From positions 1 through 25,804 of the forward strand of contig CAUJII010000111.1 of assembly GCA_963205035.1 (NCBI GenBank): DNA of 25,804 nt, given 5' to 3'. Source of the DNA: Spirochaetota bacterium. GTDB lineage: Bacteria > Spirochaetota > Leptospiria > Turneriellales > Turneriellaceae. The translations under genes were made by a program, and so were the position numbers. This document shows, in pieces, positions 1 through 6,548 of this stretch (positions within the stretch are counted from its first letter, which is position 1; each line of letters starts with the position of its first letter). Under the pieces are notes generated by a model. The model searched no databases. It was not told the origin of the DNA and worked only from the letters and a program-made list of their open reading frames with translations.

Positions 1-222
1 GCCGAGCATTTCGGGTGCGTGAAAAATGTTGAGAATCGATTCTTTGCCCGAGTCCCCGATGAGATAAATCTTGAACTGACCTTCGGCGACAAACCCGGGG
101 CCTTGGTAGTCGTCGCCTTCGCGGAAGACATTTTCGTTACGGGAATAGCGTTTGTAATGCGCGATGTTACGTAGCTTATCGGAGTTTATTTCGTCAAGAC
201 CTTCAAACGCGATCGTGTTCAT
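1..222 (-). CDS. Crp/Fnr-family regulator, N-terminal part (cut by window edge)
   Basis: The first 74 codons of a gene run off the left edge. The reading starts MNTIAFEGLDEI and continues with a cyclic-nucleotide-binding-like beta-roll: YSRNENVFREGDDYQGPGFV, then AEGQFKIYLIGDSGKES and a final LNIFHAPEMLG. The phrases 'EGD', 'EGQFKIY' and the glycine-rich turn before 'ILNIFHAPEMLG' are the usual Crp/Fnr core. The effector pocket and the helix-turn-helix lie outside the window, so the ligand (cAMP, NO via haem, Fe-S) cannot be judged; no cysteine cluster is present in this N-terminal part. It is transcribed divergently from nnrS across a 174-nt gap that holds an FNR-type box, the usual arrangement for NnrR/Dnr-like regulators of NO metabolism. 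That role is inference from context. Confidence 0.8.
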   Translation of the reverse strand, partial: MNTIAFEGLDEINSDKLRNIAHYKRYSRNENVFREGDDYQGPGFVAEGQFKIYLIGDSGKESILNIFHAPEMLG

Positions 223-345
223 GCTGGCGTGTCATCAGTACCGTATAGAATTTAGAGGACTCTACGTCCATTTAGGCTTTACAGCGTGAGAACTAATACT
301 CTTTTTTGTTGCGATGCACACCGTAAACAAAAAATCAAGTGCAGT

Positions 346-359
346 TTGATATAAATCAA
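346..359. promoter_or_regulatory. Perfect FNR/NNR-type box upstream of nnrS
   Basis: The sequence TTGATATAAATCAA is an exact match to the TTGAT-N4-ATCAA palindrome bound by FNR, Dnr and NnrR proteins. Its centre is 44-45 nt upstream of the nnrS ATG. If activation follows the class II geometry (centre at -41.5), transcription would start at about 394. A TATCTT hexamer at 382-387 sits exactly where the -10 element should then be. The divergent Crp/Fnr gene (start 222) is the obvious candidate binder. Confidence 0.75.
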
Positions 360-372
360 GGACGTAAAGCTC

Positions 373-397
373 TACAATTATTATCTTTGTCAAACTA
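373..397 (+). promoter_or_regulatory. -10 candidates and possibly leaderless start of nnrS
   Basis: Two -10-like hexamers are present: TACAAT at 373-378 and TATCTT at 382-387. No purine-rich Shine-Dalgarno sequence lies between them and the ATG at 397 (the 16 nt before it are mostly A/T with TTTGTC). With the FNR box at 346-359 the TATCTT element predicts a start point 3 nt before the ATG, so the mRNA may be nearly leaderless. This is inference; TACAAT would give a leader of about 12 nt. Confidence 0.4.
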
Positions 398-1575
398 TGT
401 TTAATACTGCGATATTCGCTACAGCGTTTCGAGTTTTCTTTTTAGCGGCAGGACTCCATGCCATTTACATGATTACTCTTTGGATTCTAAAGCTCAGAGG
501 GCTTGTTAATTTCAACGTGGGGCCCGATGCTTTCGACTGGCACACATACGAGATGGTTTTCGGTTTTTGCCGCGTCGCCATCTTTGGTTTTCTCTTCACG
601 GCGGGGCAGCATTGGTCGGGGCAGAGGCTTCTCACACAGCGCACCATGGCGTTCTTGCTTCTTCTCTGGGTTTTAGGTCGCGCCGCTTTCTTCTTCGACG
701 AGCACATCGCGCATATTTTTTACATCCTCGATGTTTTCGCAACGCTCTTTGCTCTTTGGAAGGCATGGCCTCTCATGCAGTCGCAGCAAAAGCCAAACCA
801 GCGTGTCATCTATCTTTTGATTCTCTTCTTTTTCACGCAAATGGCGACCGTGGCACAAATCCTCAATCCGAGTTTTCCTGTGCCTCACCGCCATGCCGTG
901 CATGTGGGATTGCTCCTGATAATCGGTTTTATTATTCTGATTGCCGGTCGCACTCTGCCGTTTTTCACCTCGAATGCGGTTCCCGGATCGAGCCCCAAGA
1001 CCTCGCCGTTTATTGAGAAGTGGGTGTTTGCTGTAACAGTTATTACAATTTTGGCGTACGCGGCATTACCGCTGAACGAAACGTTGCGCTATCCTGTTGC
1101 GGGTCTTCTTTTTATTACAGCACTTACACACGCCGTGCGTTGGTTCGGTTGGAACCCCAAAGCATCGCTTAAGAAACCCATCTTGGCAGTGCTCTTTTCT
1201 GGCTATATGTGGATTTTCGTGGGGCTGGCATACTTGGGATTTATCGTTGTTATGAACGAAGCCTTGCTTCCGCTGAAACCTTCTCCTGCATGGCACATGC
1301 TGGGTATCGGCGCGGCGAGTGTCTACATCTTCGGAATGATGACACGCGTGGCGTTGGGTCATACGGGACGCCCCATGCAAGCACCCTCGGTTATCGCCGT
1401 GAGTTACTTACTCCTCAATGTTGCGATGCTACTAAGAGTGCTTTTCGCGGCGTTTAACCGTTTAGAAGATGCCTACCTATACTCCGCAATCTTGTGGATT
1501 ATGGCATTTGTGTTTTTTACAGCAGTTTATGCTGCAAAGCTCTGGAGCCCCCGCATCGACGGCCGCCCAGGGTAG
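397..1575 (+). CDS. nnrS: NnrS family haem/copper membrane protein
   Basis: A 392-residue, strongly hydrophobic protein with about 10-12 membrane helices, close to the usual NnrS length of about 400. The N-terminal helix (FRVFFLAAGLHAIYMITLW, residues 11-29) and the motif DWHTYEMVFGF (47-57) followed by GFLFTAGQHWSG match the NnrS signature, normally WHAHEM(L/V)FGF...GFLLTA..NW(T/S)G. One difference is visible: the second His of WHAHEM is Tyr here. Family members are copper- and haem-containing inner-membrane proteins that protect cells against nitrosative stress, often under NnrR/Dnr control; the FNR box at 346-359 fits. The start was chosen because the family N-terminus begins immediately before the FR-FF motif. 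The stop overlaps the strong ribosome binding site of the following hemerythrin, so this is the first gene of a probable five-gene operon. Confidence 0.9.
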   Translation: MFNTAIFATAFRVFFLAAGLHAIYMITLWILKLRGLVNFNVGPDAFDWHTYEMVFGFCRVAIFGFLFTAGQHWSGQRLLTQRTMAFLLLLWVLGRAAFFFDEHIAHIFYILDVFATLFALWKAWPLMQSQQKPNQRVIYLLILFFFTQMATVAQILNPSFPVPHRHAVHVGLLLIIGFIILIAGRTLPFFTSNAVPGSSPKTSPFIEKWVFAVTVITILAYAALPLNETLRYPVAGLLFITALTHAVRWFGWNPKASLKKPILAVLFSGYMWIFVGLAYLGFIVVMNEALLPLKPSPAWHMLGIGAASVYIFGMMTRVALGHTGRPMQAPSVIAVSYLLLNVAMLLRVLFAAFNRLEDAYLYSAILWIMAFVFFTAVYAAKLWSPRIDGRPG

Positions 1576-1583
1576 GAGGTTCG

Positions 1584-2003
1584 ATGGATCAATTCGAATG
1601 GAGCGTAGATTACGCCACGGGAATACCCGAAATAGATTCGCAGCACAGCCATCTATTCGAGTTGACCAACCGGGTTCTGAGAGGCATCGCCAACAAGAAC
1701 CCGGAGTTGACGTTGGCAGAAGTTCTCGACGATTTGGTCGAATACACGCAGAGCCATTTCGCGTTTGAAGAGCAGTGCATGCGTGATGCAGGCTATGAGC
1801 ACACAGAAGAGCATGCGCGTTCGCATGCGCGGCTTGTCGGCAAAATAGAAGATTTCGCAGACGACTTACGCTCGGGCAAGTTGACAGCGCAGGATTTGGC
1901 GGAGTTCTTAAAGAATTGGTTAACGCTGCACATCTTGCGAGAAGATATGCGCTATCTGCCCGCAGTGGCGCAGTCCAGGGGTAATCCCGATGCAGATGCC
2001 TGA
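1584..2003 (+). CDS. Bacteriohemerythrin (first of a pair)
   Basis: A 139-residue single-domain hemerythrin, a four-helix bundle that binds O2 (or NO) at a di-iron centre in the cytoplasm. All seven expected ligands can be placed: His21, His58, Glu62, His77, His81, His116 and Asp121, within DSQHSHLF, SHFAFEEQ, EEHARSHARL and LHILRED. The ATG at 1584 was preferred over an upstream in-frame start at 1494 because it is preceded at 7-8 nt by TAGGAGG and the protein then begins with the family's 'xxFEWSxxYxTGIPEID'. It lies 8 nt after nnrS and overlaps the next hemerythrin by 14 nt, so translation of the two is probably coupled. Association with nnrS suggests NO or O2 handling; this is inference. 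Confidence 0.92.
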   Translation: MDQFEWSVDYATGIPEIDSQHSHLFELTNRVLRGIANKNPELTLAEVLDDLVEYTQSHFAFEEQCMRDAGYEHTEEHARSHARLVGKIEDFADDLRSGKLTAQDLAEFLKNWLTLHILREDMRYLPAVAQSRGNPDADA

Positions 2004-2388
2004 ATGGCGCGAAGAATATAGCGTCGGTATCGAAGAACTCGATAACCAACACAAAGAACTCTTTGCAATCGGTGCTAAACTGGCAAGCGCTGTTTCAACG
2101 GGGGTGAGCGTCGATGTTGCAGCGACGGTCACCGAGTTGATTGAATATGCCATGAAGCACTTCAAGCTCGAAGAGCGCATCATGGAAGACGCGGGTTACG
2201 AGCACCTCGCATACCACCGCACCATGCACGAATTCATGCGCACGCGCGTCGACTTACTCGCGGCCCGCGTCTCTAAGGGGCTTTTGACAACCGAAGAGTT
2301 GGCAGAGTTCATGGAAACTTGGCTGACAGAACATCTCATCATGGAGGATATGCGCTACATACCAACGCTTCATGCTAAAAGACGTTGA
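1990..2388 (+). CDS. Bacteriohemerythrin (second of a pair)
   Basis: A 132-residue hemerythrin-domain protein beginning MQMPEWREEYSVGIEELDNQH. The complete di-iron ligand set is present: His21, His57, Glu61, His76, His80, His115 and Asp120. It is clearly paralogous to the preceding gene (shared DAGYEH, LxxEELAEFM.(T/N)WLT.H and EDMRY blocks) but diverged over much of its length, so it is not a recent duplication. An AGGGG sequence 8 nt upstream supports the ATG at 1990; a second ATG at 1996 would remove two residues. The coding region begins inside the end of the first hemerythrin. A pair with both sites intact could differ in O2/NO affinity or form hetero-oligomers, but nothing in the sequence decides this. 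Confidence 0.92.
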   Translation: MQMPEWREEYSVGIEELDNQHKELFAIGAKLASAVSTGVSVDVAATVTELIEYAMKHFKLEERIMEDAGYEHLAYHRTMHEFMRTRVDLLAARVSKGLLTTEELAEFMETWLTEHLIMEDMRYIPTLHAKRR

Positions 2389-2403
2389 GCGACACAAGAA
2401 CTC

Positions 2404-3231
2404 ATGCCGAACTTTGCAATCCCACCATTACCGACGATTGTTTCAAGCGTCATTGCGTTCGATGCTAATGACCCCAAGCATGGGCCTGCCGATTTAGAAA
2501 AACTGGTTTTGCCCGACAAAGCGATTAGCGCCGACTTGCTGCGCGTGTCAAACTCAGCCTTCTATGGCCGCTCGGGCAAGGTGAAGATTCTGCGCGAAGC
2601 CTTGGCTGTATTGGGCATCAAGGCGACGAAAAACCTCGTCATCTATCTTAGTACGCGCACGATGACCTCAACCTACAAGAGCGCGACTTTCAAAAAATAT
2701 CTCGTACGCTATCCGATTTTTGCAGCGTTGACCGCGCAGGCGATTGTCCAAACGACCGCTCACAAGGCGCAAGCCGACGAAGCGTTTCTCGCAGCGCTCT
2801 TGCACAGCATCGGCATGAATGTTTTATCTCTCGATAAACAAGGGCATTTTAGCGACATGCTCGATGCCTGTGAAAAAAATAAATGGGATCTACTCAAGCT
2901 CGAAAAACAAGCGTACGGTGTGACGCATCTTGAACTGGGATTACAAGCGGTCGAGCATTGGGGCTTGCCGGCGATTTACGCGAAGCTCATTCACGTAACG
3001 CCTTCAAGCGACATACAAGCACTCGAGAGCGTTCTTGAGAAATCCACGTTTGTCGCAGCGGTCGTAGCGTCGCTTCTTGTAGAAATTCCCGTTTCAGAGT
3101 CTTCTCAAAAAAACGCACAAGATGTCTTTGTGGCGCTTGGCGGCCAAGGAGACCTCGTTTCTCATTATGCTTCTCAAGAAGCCTTAGTCCGTTTGAATAA
3201 CCATCCATTTGCGATTCTTTCGGGACTCTAA
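2404..3231 (+). CDS. HDOD domain protein
   Basis: A 275-residue cytoplasmic protein made almost entirely of one HDOD domain (residues about 5-210), an HD-like fold that usually lacks phosphodiesterase chemistry and acts as a regulatory or scaffolding module. The opening IPPLPTIVSSVIAFDANDP and the block LPDKAISADLLRVSNSAFYG are characteristic, as are the ALAVLGIKATKNLVIYL helix and the degenerate 'LLHSIGM' in place of the catalytic HD motif. No receiver, GGDEF or EAL domain is attached. It starts 15 nt after the second hemerythrin and ends 3 nt before the response-regulator cyclase, so the two signalling proteins are probably made together. A role in tuning the neighbouring cyclase is plausible but inferred only from adjacency. 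Confidence 0.85.
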   Translation: MPNFAIPPLPTIVSSVIAFDANDPKHGPADLEKLVLPDKAISADLLRVSNSAFYGRSGKVKILREALAVLGIKATKNLVIYLSTRTMTSTYKSATFKKYLVRYPIFAALTAQAIVQTTAHKAQADEAFLAALLHSIGMNVLSLDKQGHFSDMLDACEKNKWDLLKLEKQAYGVTHLELGLQAVEHWGLPAIYAKLIHVTPSSDIQALESVLEKSTFVAAVVASLLVEIPVSESSQKNAQDVFVALGGQGDLVSHYASQEALVRLNNHPFAILSGL

Positions 3232-3234
3232 ACC

Positions 3235-4296
3235 GTGGAAAAAAAAATTATCGCGATTGTCGAAGATGCAGAGACGCAGCAGAAGGCGTTAGAAATATAT
3301 ATGAATGCGTGGGGTTATCAAGCGGTGCCGCTTGGAAACGCTGCGGATGCGATCACCTATTTAAGCACCAACGAACCCGACTTGGTGCTCATCGATTTGC
3401 ATTTGCCCGACCATCCGGGGATTGAGATACTAAAACACATCCGCGACACCGATGGCGAAATACCGATTCCGGTTTTTATGGTTTCGGCAGAAGATTCTCC
3501 CGAGGTGCGGATTGTCTGCATGTCGACGGGTGCAGACGACTTTTTGCCGAAGCCCTTAAATTTTGCAGATTTATCGATGAAGATCCAGCAGGCTTTCGAG
3601 CGCGTCGCGTTCAAGAAAGAAATCCGTGCGCTCAACGCACGCCTCGAGAAAGAAAAGAAGAGCTTGCAACGGTATTTCTCAAGCGACCTTGTCGAAAAAA
3701 TTCTCAATGAAGAAATTAGTACAGAGTTAGGCGGTTCACTCGTCGAAGCGTCGATTATGTTTTTCGATATTCGCGGTTCGACGACGCTTGCAGAAAATAT
3801 CGGCCCGCAAGCGTATGCGACGCAAATCAGTTTGCTCTTCGGCGATCTCATCGAGATCATATTTGCGAACGGCGGCTCGATTAACGAGCTCTTGGGTGAC
3901 GGCATCTTAGCGACTTTTGGCTGCCCTTTTTCAAAGGGTAACGATGCAGCGAACGCAGTCAACGCAGCGGTGGAAATTGAGAAGCACATGCACGCACTCA
4001 ACACCGAGCGAGTGAGAAAGGAGAAGCCGCTCTACCGCTTTGGGATTGGCATTGCCACCGGGAAAATTTTCGCCGGGAATATCGGTTCAGAACACATGAT
4101 TAAATATGCGGTGATGGGGGATTCTGTCAACACGGCGGCGCGTATTGAAGACTTGACGAAAGAGCATAACTACACCACGCTCATCGACGAGGCGACTCGC
4201 GTGAAATCGGGGTTGAGTATCGAACTCACCGAGCTGCCGGTCACACATTTGCGCGGGAAAAAGGAACAAGTCAAAATTTGGGGTGTGAATAGTTAG
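3235..4296 (+). CDS. Response regulator receiver fused to class III nucleotide cyclase
   Basis: A 353-residue protein with a GTG start 3 nt after the HDOD stop. Residues 1-120 are a receiver domain with acidic pair Glu10/Asp11, phospho-acceptor Asp54 (VLIDLHLPD), Ser84 and Lys106 (FLPKP). A helical linker (120-160, KEIRALNARLEKEKKSLQRYF) leads into a class III cyclase domain (about 170-353). Metal-binding Asp178 (FFDIRGST) and Asp222 (LLGDGILATFG), and transition-state Asn299 and Arg303 (GDSVNTAAR), are all present, so catalysis looks intact. The purine-specifying positions are unusual: Glu218 replaces the adenylate-cyclase Lys and Ala292 replaces Thr/Asp, so cAMP versus cGMP is open. No sensor kinase is adjacent. 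As the last gene of the nnrS-hemerythrin run, it would convert the redox signal into a cyclic nucleotide. Confidence 0.9.
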   Translation: MEKKIIAIVEDAETQQKALEIYMNAWGYQAVPLGNAADAITYLSTNEPDLVLIDLHLPDHPGIEILKHIRDTDGEIPIPVFMVSAEDSPEVRIVCMSTGADDFLPKPLNFADLSMKIQQAFERVAFKKEIRALNARLEKEKKSLQRYFSSDLVEKILNEEISTELGGSLVEASIMFFDIRGSTTLAENIGPQAYATQISLLFGDLIEIIFANGGSINELLGDGILATFGCPFSKGNDAANAVNAAVEIEKHMHALNTERVRKEKPLYRFGIGIATGKIFAGNIGSEHMIKYAVMGDSVNTAARIEDLTKEHNYTTLIDEATRVKSGLSIELTELPVTHLRGKKEQVKIWGVNS

Positions 4297-4336
4297 TCGC
4301 GTGTATCGGATTTCCGTCTTACTGGTTATTTAGGAC

Positions 4337-4498
4337 TTGCTGGCGCATAGCCATCACCACGCCGTTACGAAAATAAAGCTGACGGCAGAGCAGATAATCG
4401 CCCTCGAAAAGTCTGAAGCTGACTTCGCTGCCGGACGTTCACTCAGTAGAGAAAAGGCGGCCGCGCAGGTCTCCAATTGGCTGATAAGAAACCCATAG
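4337..4498 (+). pseudogene. Antitoxin-like remnant (ParD/Phd-like), no good start
   Basis: An open frame follows the stop at 4331-4333 and ends at TAG 4496-4498. From a TTG at 4337 it reads 53 residues: a histidine-rich beginning, then TKIKLTAEQIIALEKSEADF and AAGRSLSREKAAAQVSNWLI. The pattern 'LT.EQ..ALE....D.AAGR..S.E.....V..WL' resembles small antitoxins paired with ParE/RelE toxins. There is no ATG and no ribosome binding site. It overlaps the next frame by 22 nt, as antitoxin-toxin pairs often do. The call rests on my pattern recognition only; it may be an intact gene using a rare start or a relic. Confidence 0.33.
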
Positions 4499-4659
4499 TT
4501 GTTACCTATACTGCGCAAGCACAGTGCCTTGAAATTCTGCAATACTCGCTCGATCGCTTGGGAAACGGCAGGTATAGTGCTATATTGGCGGAGGGTTTAG
4601 ACGCCACGGCAGTGAAATACTTGCCACGCCATCCCACGCACCGAAAAGAGCGAATATGA
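4477..4659 (+). pseudogene. ParE/RelE-like toxin fragment, truncated
   Basis: A frame opening with TTG at 4477 encodes 60 residues. The piece IVVTYTAQAQCLEILQYSLD followed by the helix-rich ILAEGLDATAVKYL...HP resembles the first beta strand and two helices of ParE/RelE toxins, which are normally 90-100 residues. The beta-sheet half with the catalytic or gyrase-binding residues is missing, so any toxin is inactive. The frame ends in a TGA that overlaps the bufferin ATG (ATGA), and a promoter candidate for that gene lies inside it. It may be a relic into which the bufferin operon's promoter evolved, or a chance open frame. Confidence 0.3.
4558..4586 (+). promoter_or_regulatory. Sigma-70-like promoter candidate for the bufferin operon
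   Basis: TTGGGA at 4558-4563 and TATATT at 4581-4586 are separated by exactly 17 nt, four and five matches to the -35 and -10 consensus. The predicted start point near 4593 would leave a leader of about 60 nt before the bufA-like ATG at 4656. A small inverted repeat, TATAGTGCTATA (4573-4584), overlaps the -10 element and could bind a regulator. No copper-regulator box was recognised. Confidence 0.4.
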
Positions 4660-4925
4660 AAGCATCGAACCTTCTCATGGGAGCAGCACTCGCCGGGTTG
4701 GCGCTTGCAGGTCAAGGCACTCTCACAGCCAAAAACGCGAAGAAAAAAACCGCGATGGGTGAATGCCACGGCATCAACGCGTGCAAAGGGCAGGGCCAGT
4801 GCGGTACAAAAAAGCATGCGTGCGCAGGCATGAATGCTTGCAAAGGCCAAGGGTGGATTAAAATGACTGCTGCCGATTGCAAAGCAAAGAAGGGCCGCTT
4901 CCAAGCCATGACGATGGAGATGTGA
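4656..4925 (+). CDS. BufA2-like bufferin precursor (six-Cys copper-binding RiPP)
   Basis: An 89-residue exported peptide. Residues 1-25 form a signal peptide (MKASNLLMGAALAGLALAG, then Ala-rich to TAKNA). The rest is short, lysine-rich and carries six cysteines at 37, 43, 49, 56, 62 and 75. Two near-repeats, C-H-G-I-N-A-C-K-G-Q-G and C-A-G-M-N-A-C-K-G-Q-G, match the periplasmic bufferin metallophores of the BufA2 type. In this family an MNIO enzyme (BufB) with its partner BufC modifies cysteines post-translationally, giving a copper-sequestering peptide. The MNIO gene follows directly, with its GTG start inside this gene's stop codon. A GAAAAGAG ribosome binding site lies 5 nt before the ATG. 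The family call is strong from motif and context; modification chemistry and metal are known for the family, not shown here. Confidence 0.88.
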   Translation: MKASNLLMGAALAGLALAGQGTLTAKNAKKKTAMGECHGINACKGQGQCGTKKHACAGMNACKGQGWIKMTAADCKAKKGRFQAMTMEM

Positions 4926-6547
4926 AAGGGCCCAACCTTGTCGGGCTCGGTTTACGCACCGAGCATTTTAATTATCTTCTCGACCGTCCTCAAACAGAGA
5001 TTGGCTGGTTCGAGGCAATTACCGAAAACTTCATCGATACAGAGGGCGCACCGCTCCATGTTCTGACCGAGATTCGCAAAGACTATCCGGTCGCTCTGCA
5101 CGGCGTAGCTCTTTCGATTGGAAGCGTCGATGGTGTGAGTCTCGACCATCTGAAAAAAATCAAAGCACTGGCCGAGCGCATCGAACCGTTTCAAATCTCC
5201 GACCATTTTTGCTTTTCGCGATTTCAAAGCGAGGAGTACCACGAACTGTTGCCTCTCCCCTTGACCTTTAACATGGCTGAACGCGTTGTGCAGAATATCG
5301 ACAAAGTCCAAAACTATTTGGGCTGTGCGCTTTCTTTGGAAAATATTTCGGCGTATCTCGAATATCCCGAAAACGAAATGGGCGAGGCGGAGTTCTTAAA
5401 CTCCATAGCTAAGAAATCGGGGTGCCGCATCTTGCTCGATGTGAACAATATTTTCGTCAACGCAACAAACTTTCGTTTTAACGCCCGCCGTTTTTTAAGA
5501 CAGATCGATCCCACGCATGTGTCTTCGTATCACATAGCGGGATTCACCGACATGGGTACGCACCTCTTTGATACGCATGGAGCGAAAATTGCACCAGAGG
5601 TTTTGACGCTTTACCGTGAAGCGCGCGCACTCATCGGCGATAGACCCGTGAGTCTCGAACGCGACACAGCTATTCCTAAGTTTCGTGTGTGTGAAAAAGA
5701 AATTGTGCGCGCACAGAACTTGTCGCCGCAAGACATGCCGTCGCGGTTCTCGACAACGCGGCCTTTATACCCCAGTGCAGTCGGCACAAAGACAGGATCG
5801 CTGAAACAGCATAAGAGCAGTCGGGGTGTGCGTGGCGCAAAAAAAAATCTCACAAAAGAAACGCGTTGGCAGAAAAATATTTACTCGATAAAATTGTCTG
5901 GCGCTCAACGCGCTGCGGGGACTCTGACTTTTGCCGCTGCGCAGAAAGTCTACCGCACCGCGCACGCAATTCGCCATACGCAAGCTCTCGAAGAGAAATT
6001 TTATCTTTTGAAAACTCTCGTGGGAGAGAGAGCATTTACGCGCATCACAAAGAGCTTTCGTGAAAAATATAAATCTACCACACCGGACTTGGGACGCTAT
6101 GGGGACAAGATGCCCCTTTTCTTGGCGCGCGAGATTGCGAAAAAAAAATACCTTGCGGACCTCGCACGCTTAGAGTTGGCGCGTTATCAGCTCTTCTGCC
6201 AGGGGTTGGGTGGGGCTATCGAAAATCCTCTCGAAAAAAAAATTAAACTCTCTGCAGCCTGCTATCTTTGGAAAAGCTCTTTTGCACTCTTCGATGCAAC
6301 ACACAAAACAAAGCTTCAACTCAAACGCTCTCCGGCAAAAGCGGCGCAGTATTTACTTCTTTATAGACATGGATTCGCGGTCGAAAGCCTGCTTCTTAGC
6401 TCTGACGAGTATCTTTTTCTAACATACCTCACGAAGCCGTGCGCACTTAGGCCTCTTCTGGAGAGTGTCGAGGCGACGGGTGCTCTGTCGCCGGCCTCGA
6501 CCCAACGTATTTTTCAAATTTTAGGTTTGCCGGGGCTTCTGGAATAG
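4922..6547 (+). CDS. BufB-BufC fusion: DUF692/MNIO enzyme plus DUF2063-like partner
   Basis: A 541-residue protein from the GTG at 4922, chosen because it overlaps the precursor's TGA and leaves the family's 'VGLGLR' start. Residues 5-255 are a DUF692 TIM barrel of the multinuclear non-haem iron oxidase family: WFEAITENF (29-37), LHGVALSIGS (His60), ISDHFCFS (Asp94/His95), LSLENISAYL (Glu140), LLDVNNIFVN (Asp173), SYHIAGF (His204), FDTHG (Asp217/His219) and SLERD (Glu246) carry the metal-site residues. A basic linker (about 256-318) leads to a C-terminal domain (319-541) with DLGRYGDKMPLFL and KKYLADLARLELARYQLF, as in DUF2063/BufC. BufB and BufC are normally separate proteins that act together on the bufferin precursor. 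The next gene starts 1 nt after the stop. A frame error joining two genes is unlikely because the reading is continuous through the linker. Confidence 0.85.
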   Translation: MKGPNLVGLGLRTEHFNYLLDRPQTEIGWFEAITENFIDTEGAPLHVLTEIRKDYPVALHGVALSIGSVDGVSLDHLKKIKALAERIEPFQISDHFCFSRFQSEEYHELLPLPLTFNMAERVVQNIDKVQNYLGCALSLENISAYLEYPENEMGEAEFLNSIAKKSGCRILLDVNNIFVNATNFRFNARRFLRQIDPTHVSSYHIAGFTDMGTHLFDTHGAKIAPEVLTLYREARALIGDRPVSLERDTAIPKFRVCEKEIVRAQNLSPQDMPSRFSTTRPLYPSAVGTKTGSLKQHKSSRGVRGAKKNLTKETRWQKNIYSIKLSGAQRAAGTLTFAAAQKVYRTAHAIRHTQALEEKFYLLKTLVGERAFTRITKSFREKYKSTTPDLGRYGDKMPLFLAREIAKKKYLADLARLELARYQLFCQGLGGAIENPLEKKIKLSAACYLWKSSFALFDATHKTKLQLKRSPAKAAQYLLLYRHGFAVESLLLSSDEYLFLTYLTKPCALRPLLESVEATGALSPASTQRIFQILGLPGLLE

Positions 6548-6548
6548 T

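Noticed and set aside
3357..4004. A long (215-codon) antisense open frame within the cyclase gene
   Set aside because: It is the mirror of a well-supported coding region with all catalytic motifs; its serine-rich, motif-free translation is typical of a shadow.
4506..4904. A 132-codon minus-strand frame across the toxin-like relic and the bufferin precursor
   Set aside because: Opposes the signal-peptide-bearing, six-Cys bufferin gene; no family resemblance and no ribosome binding site.
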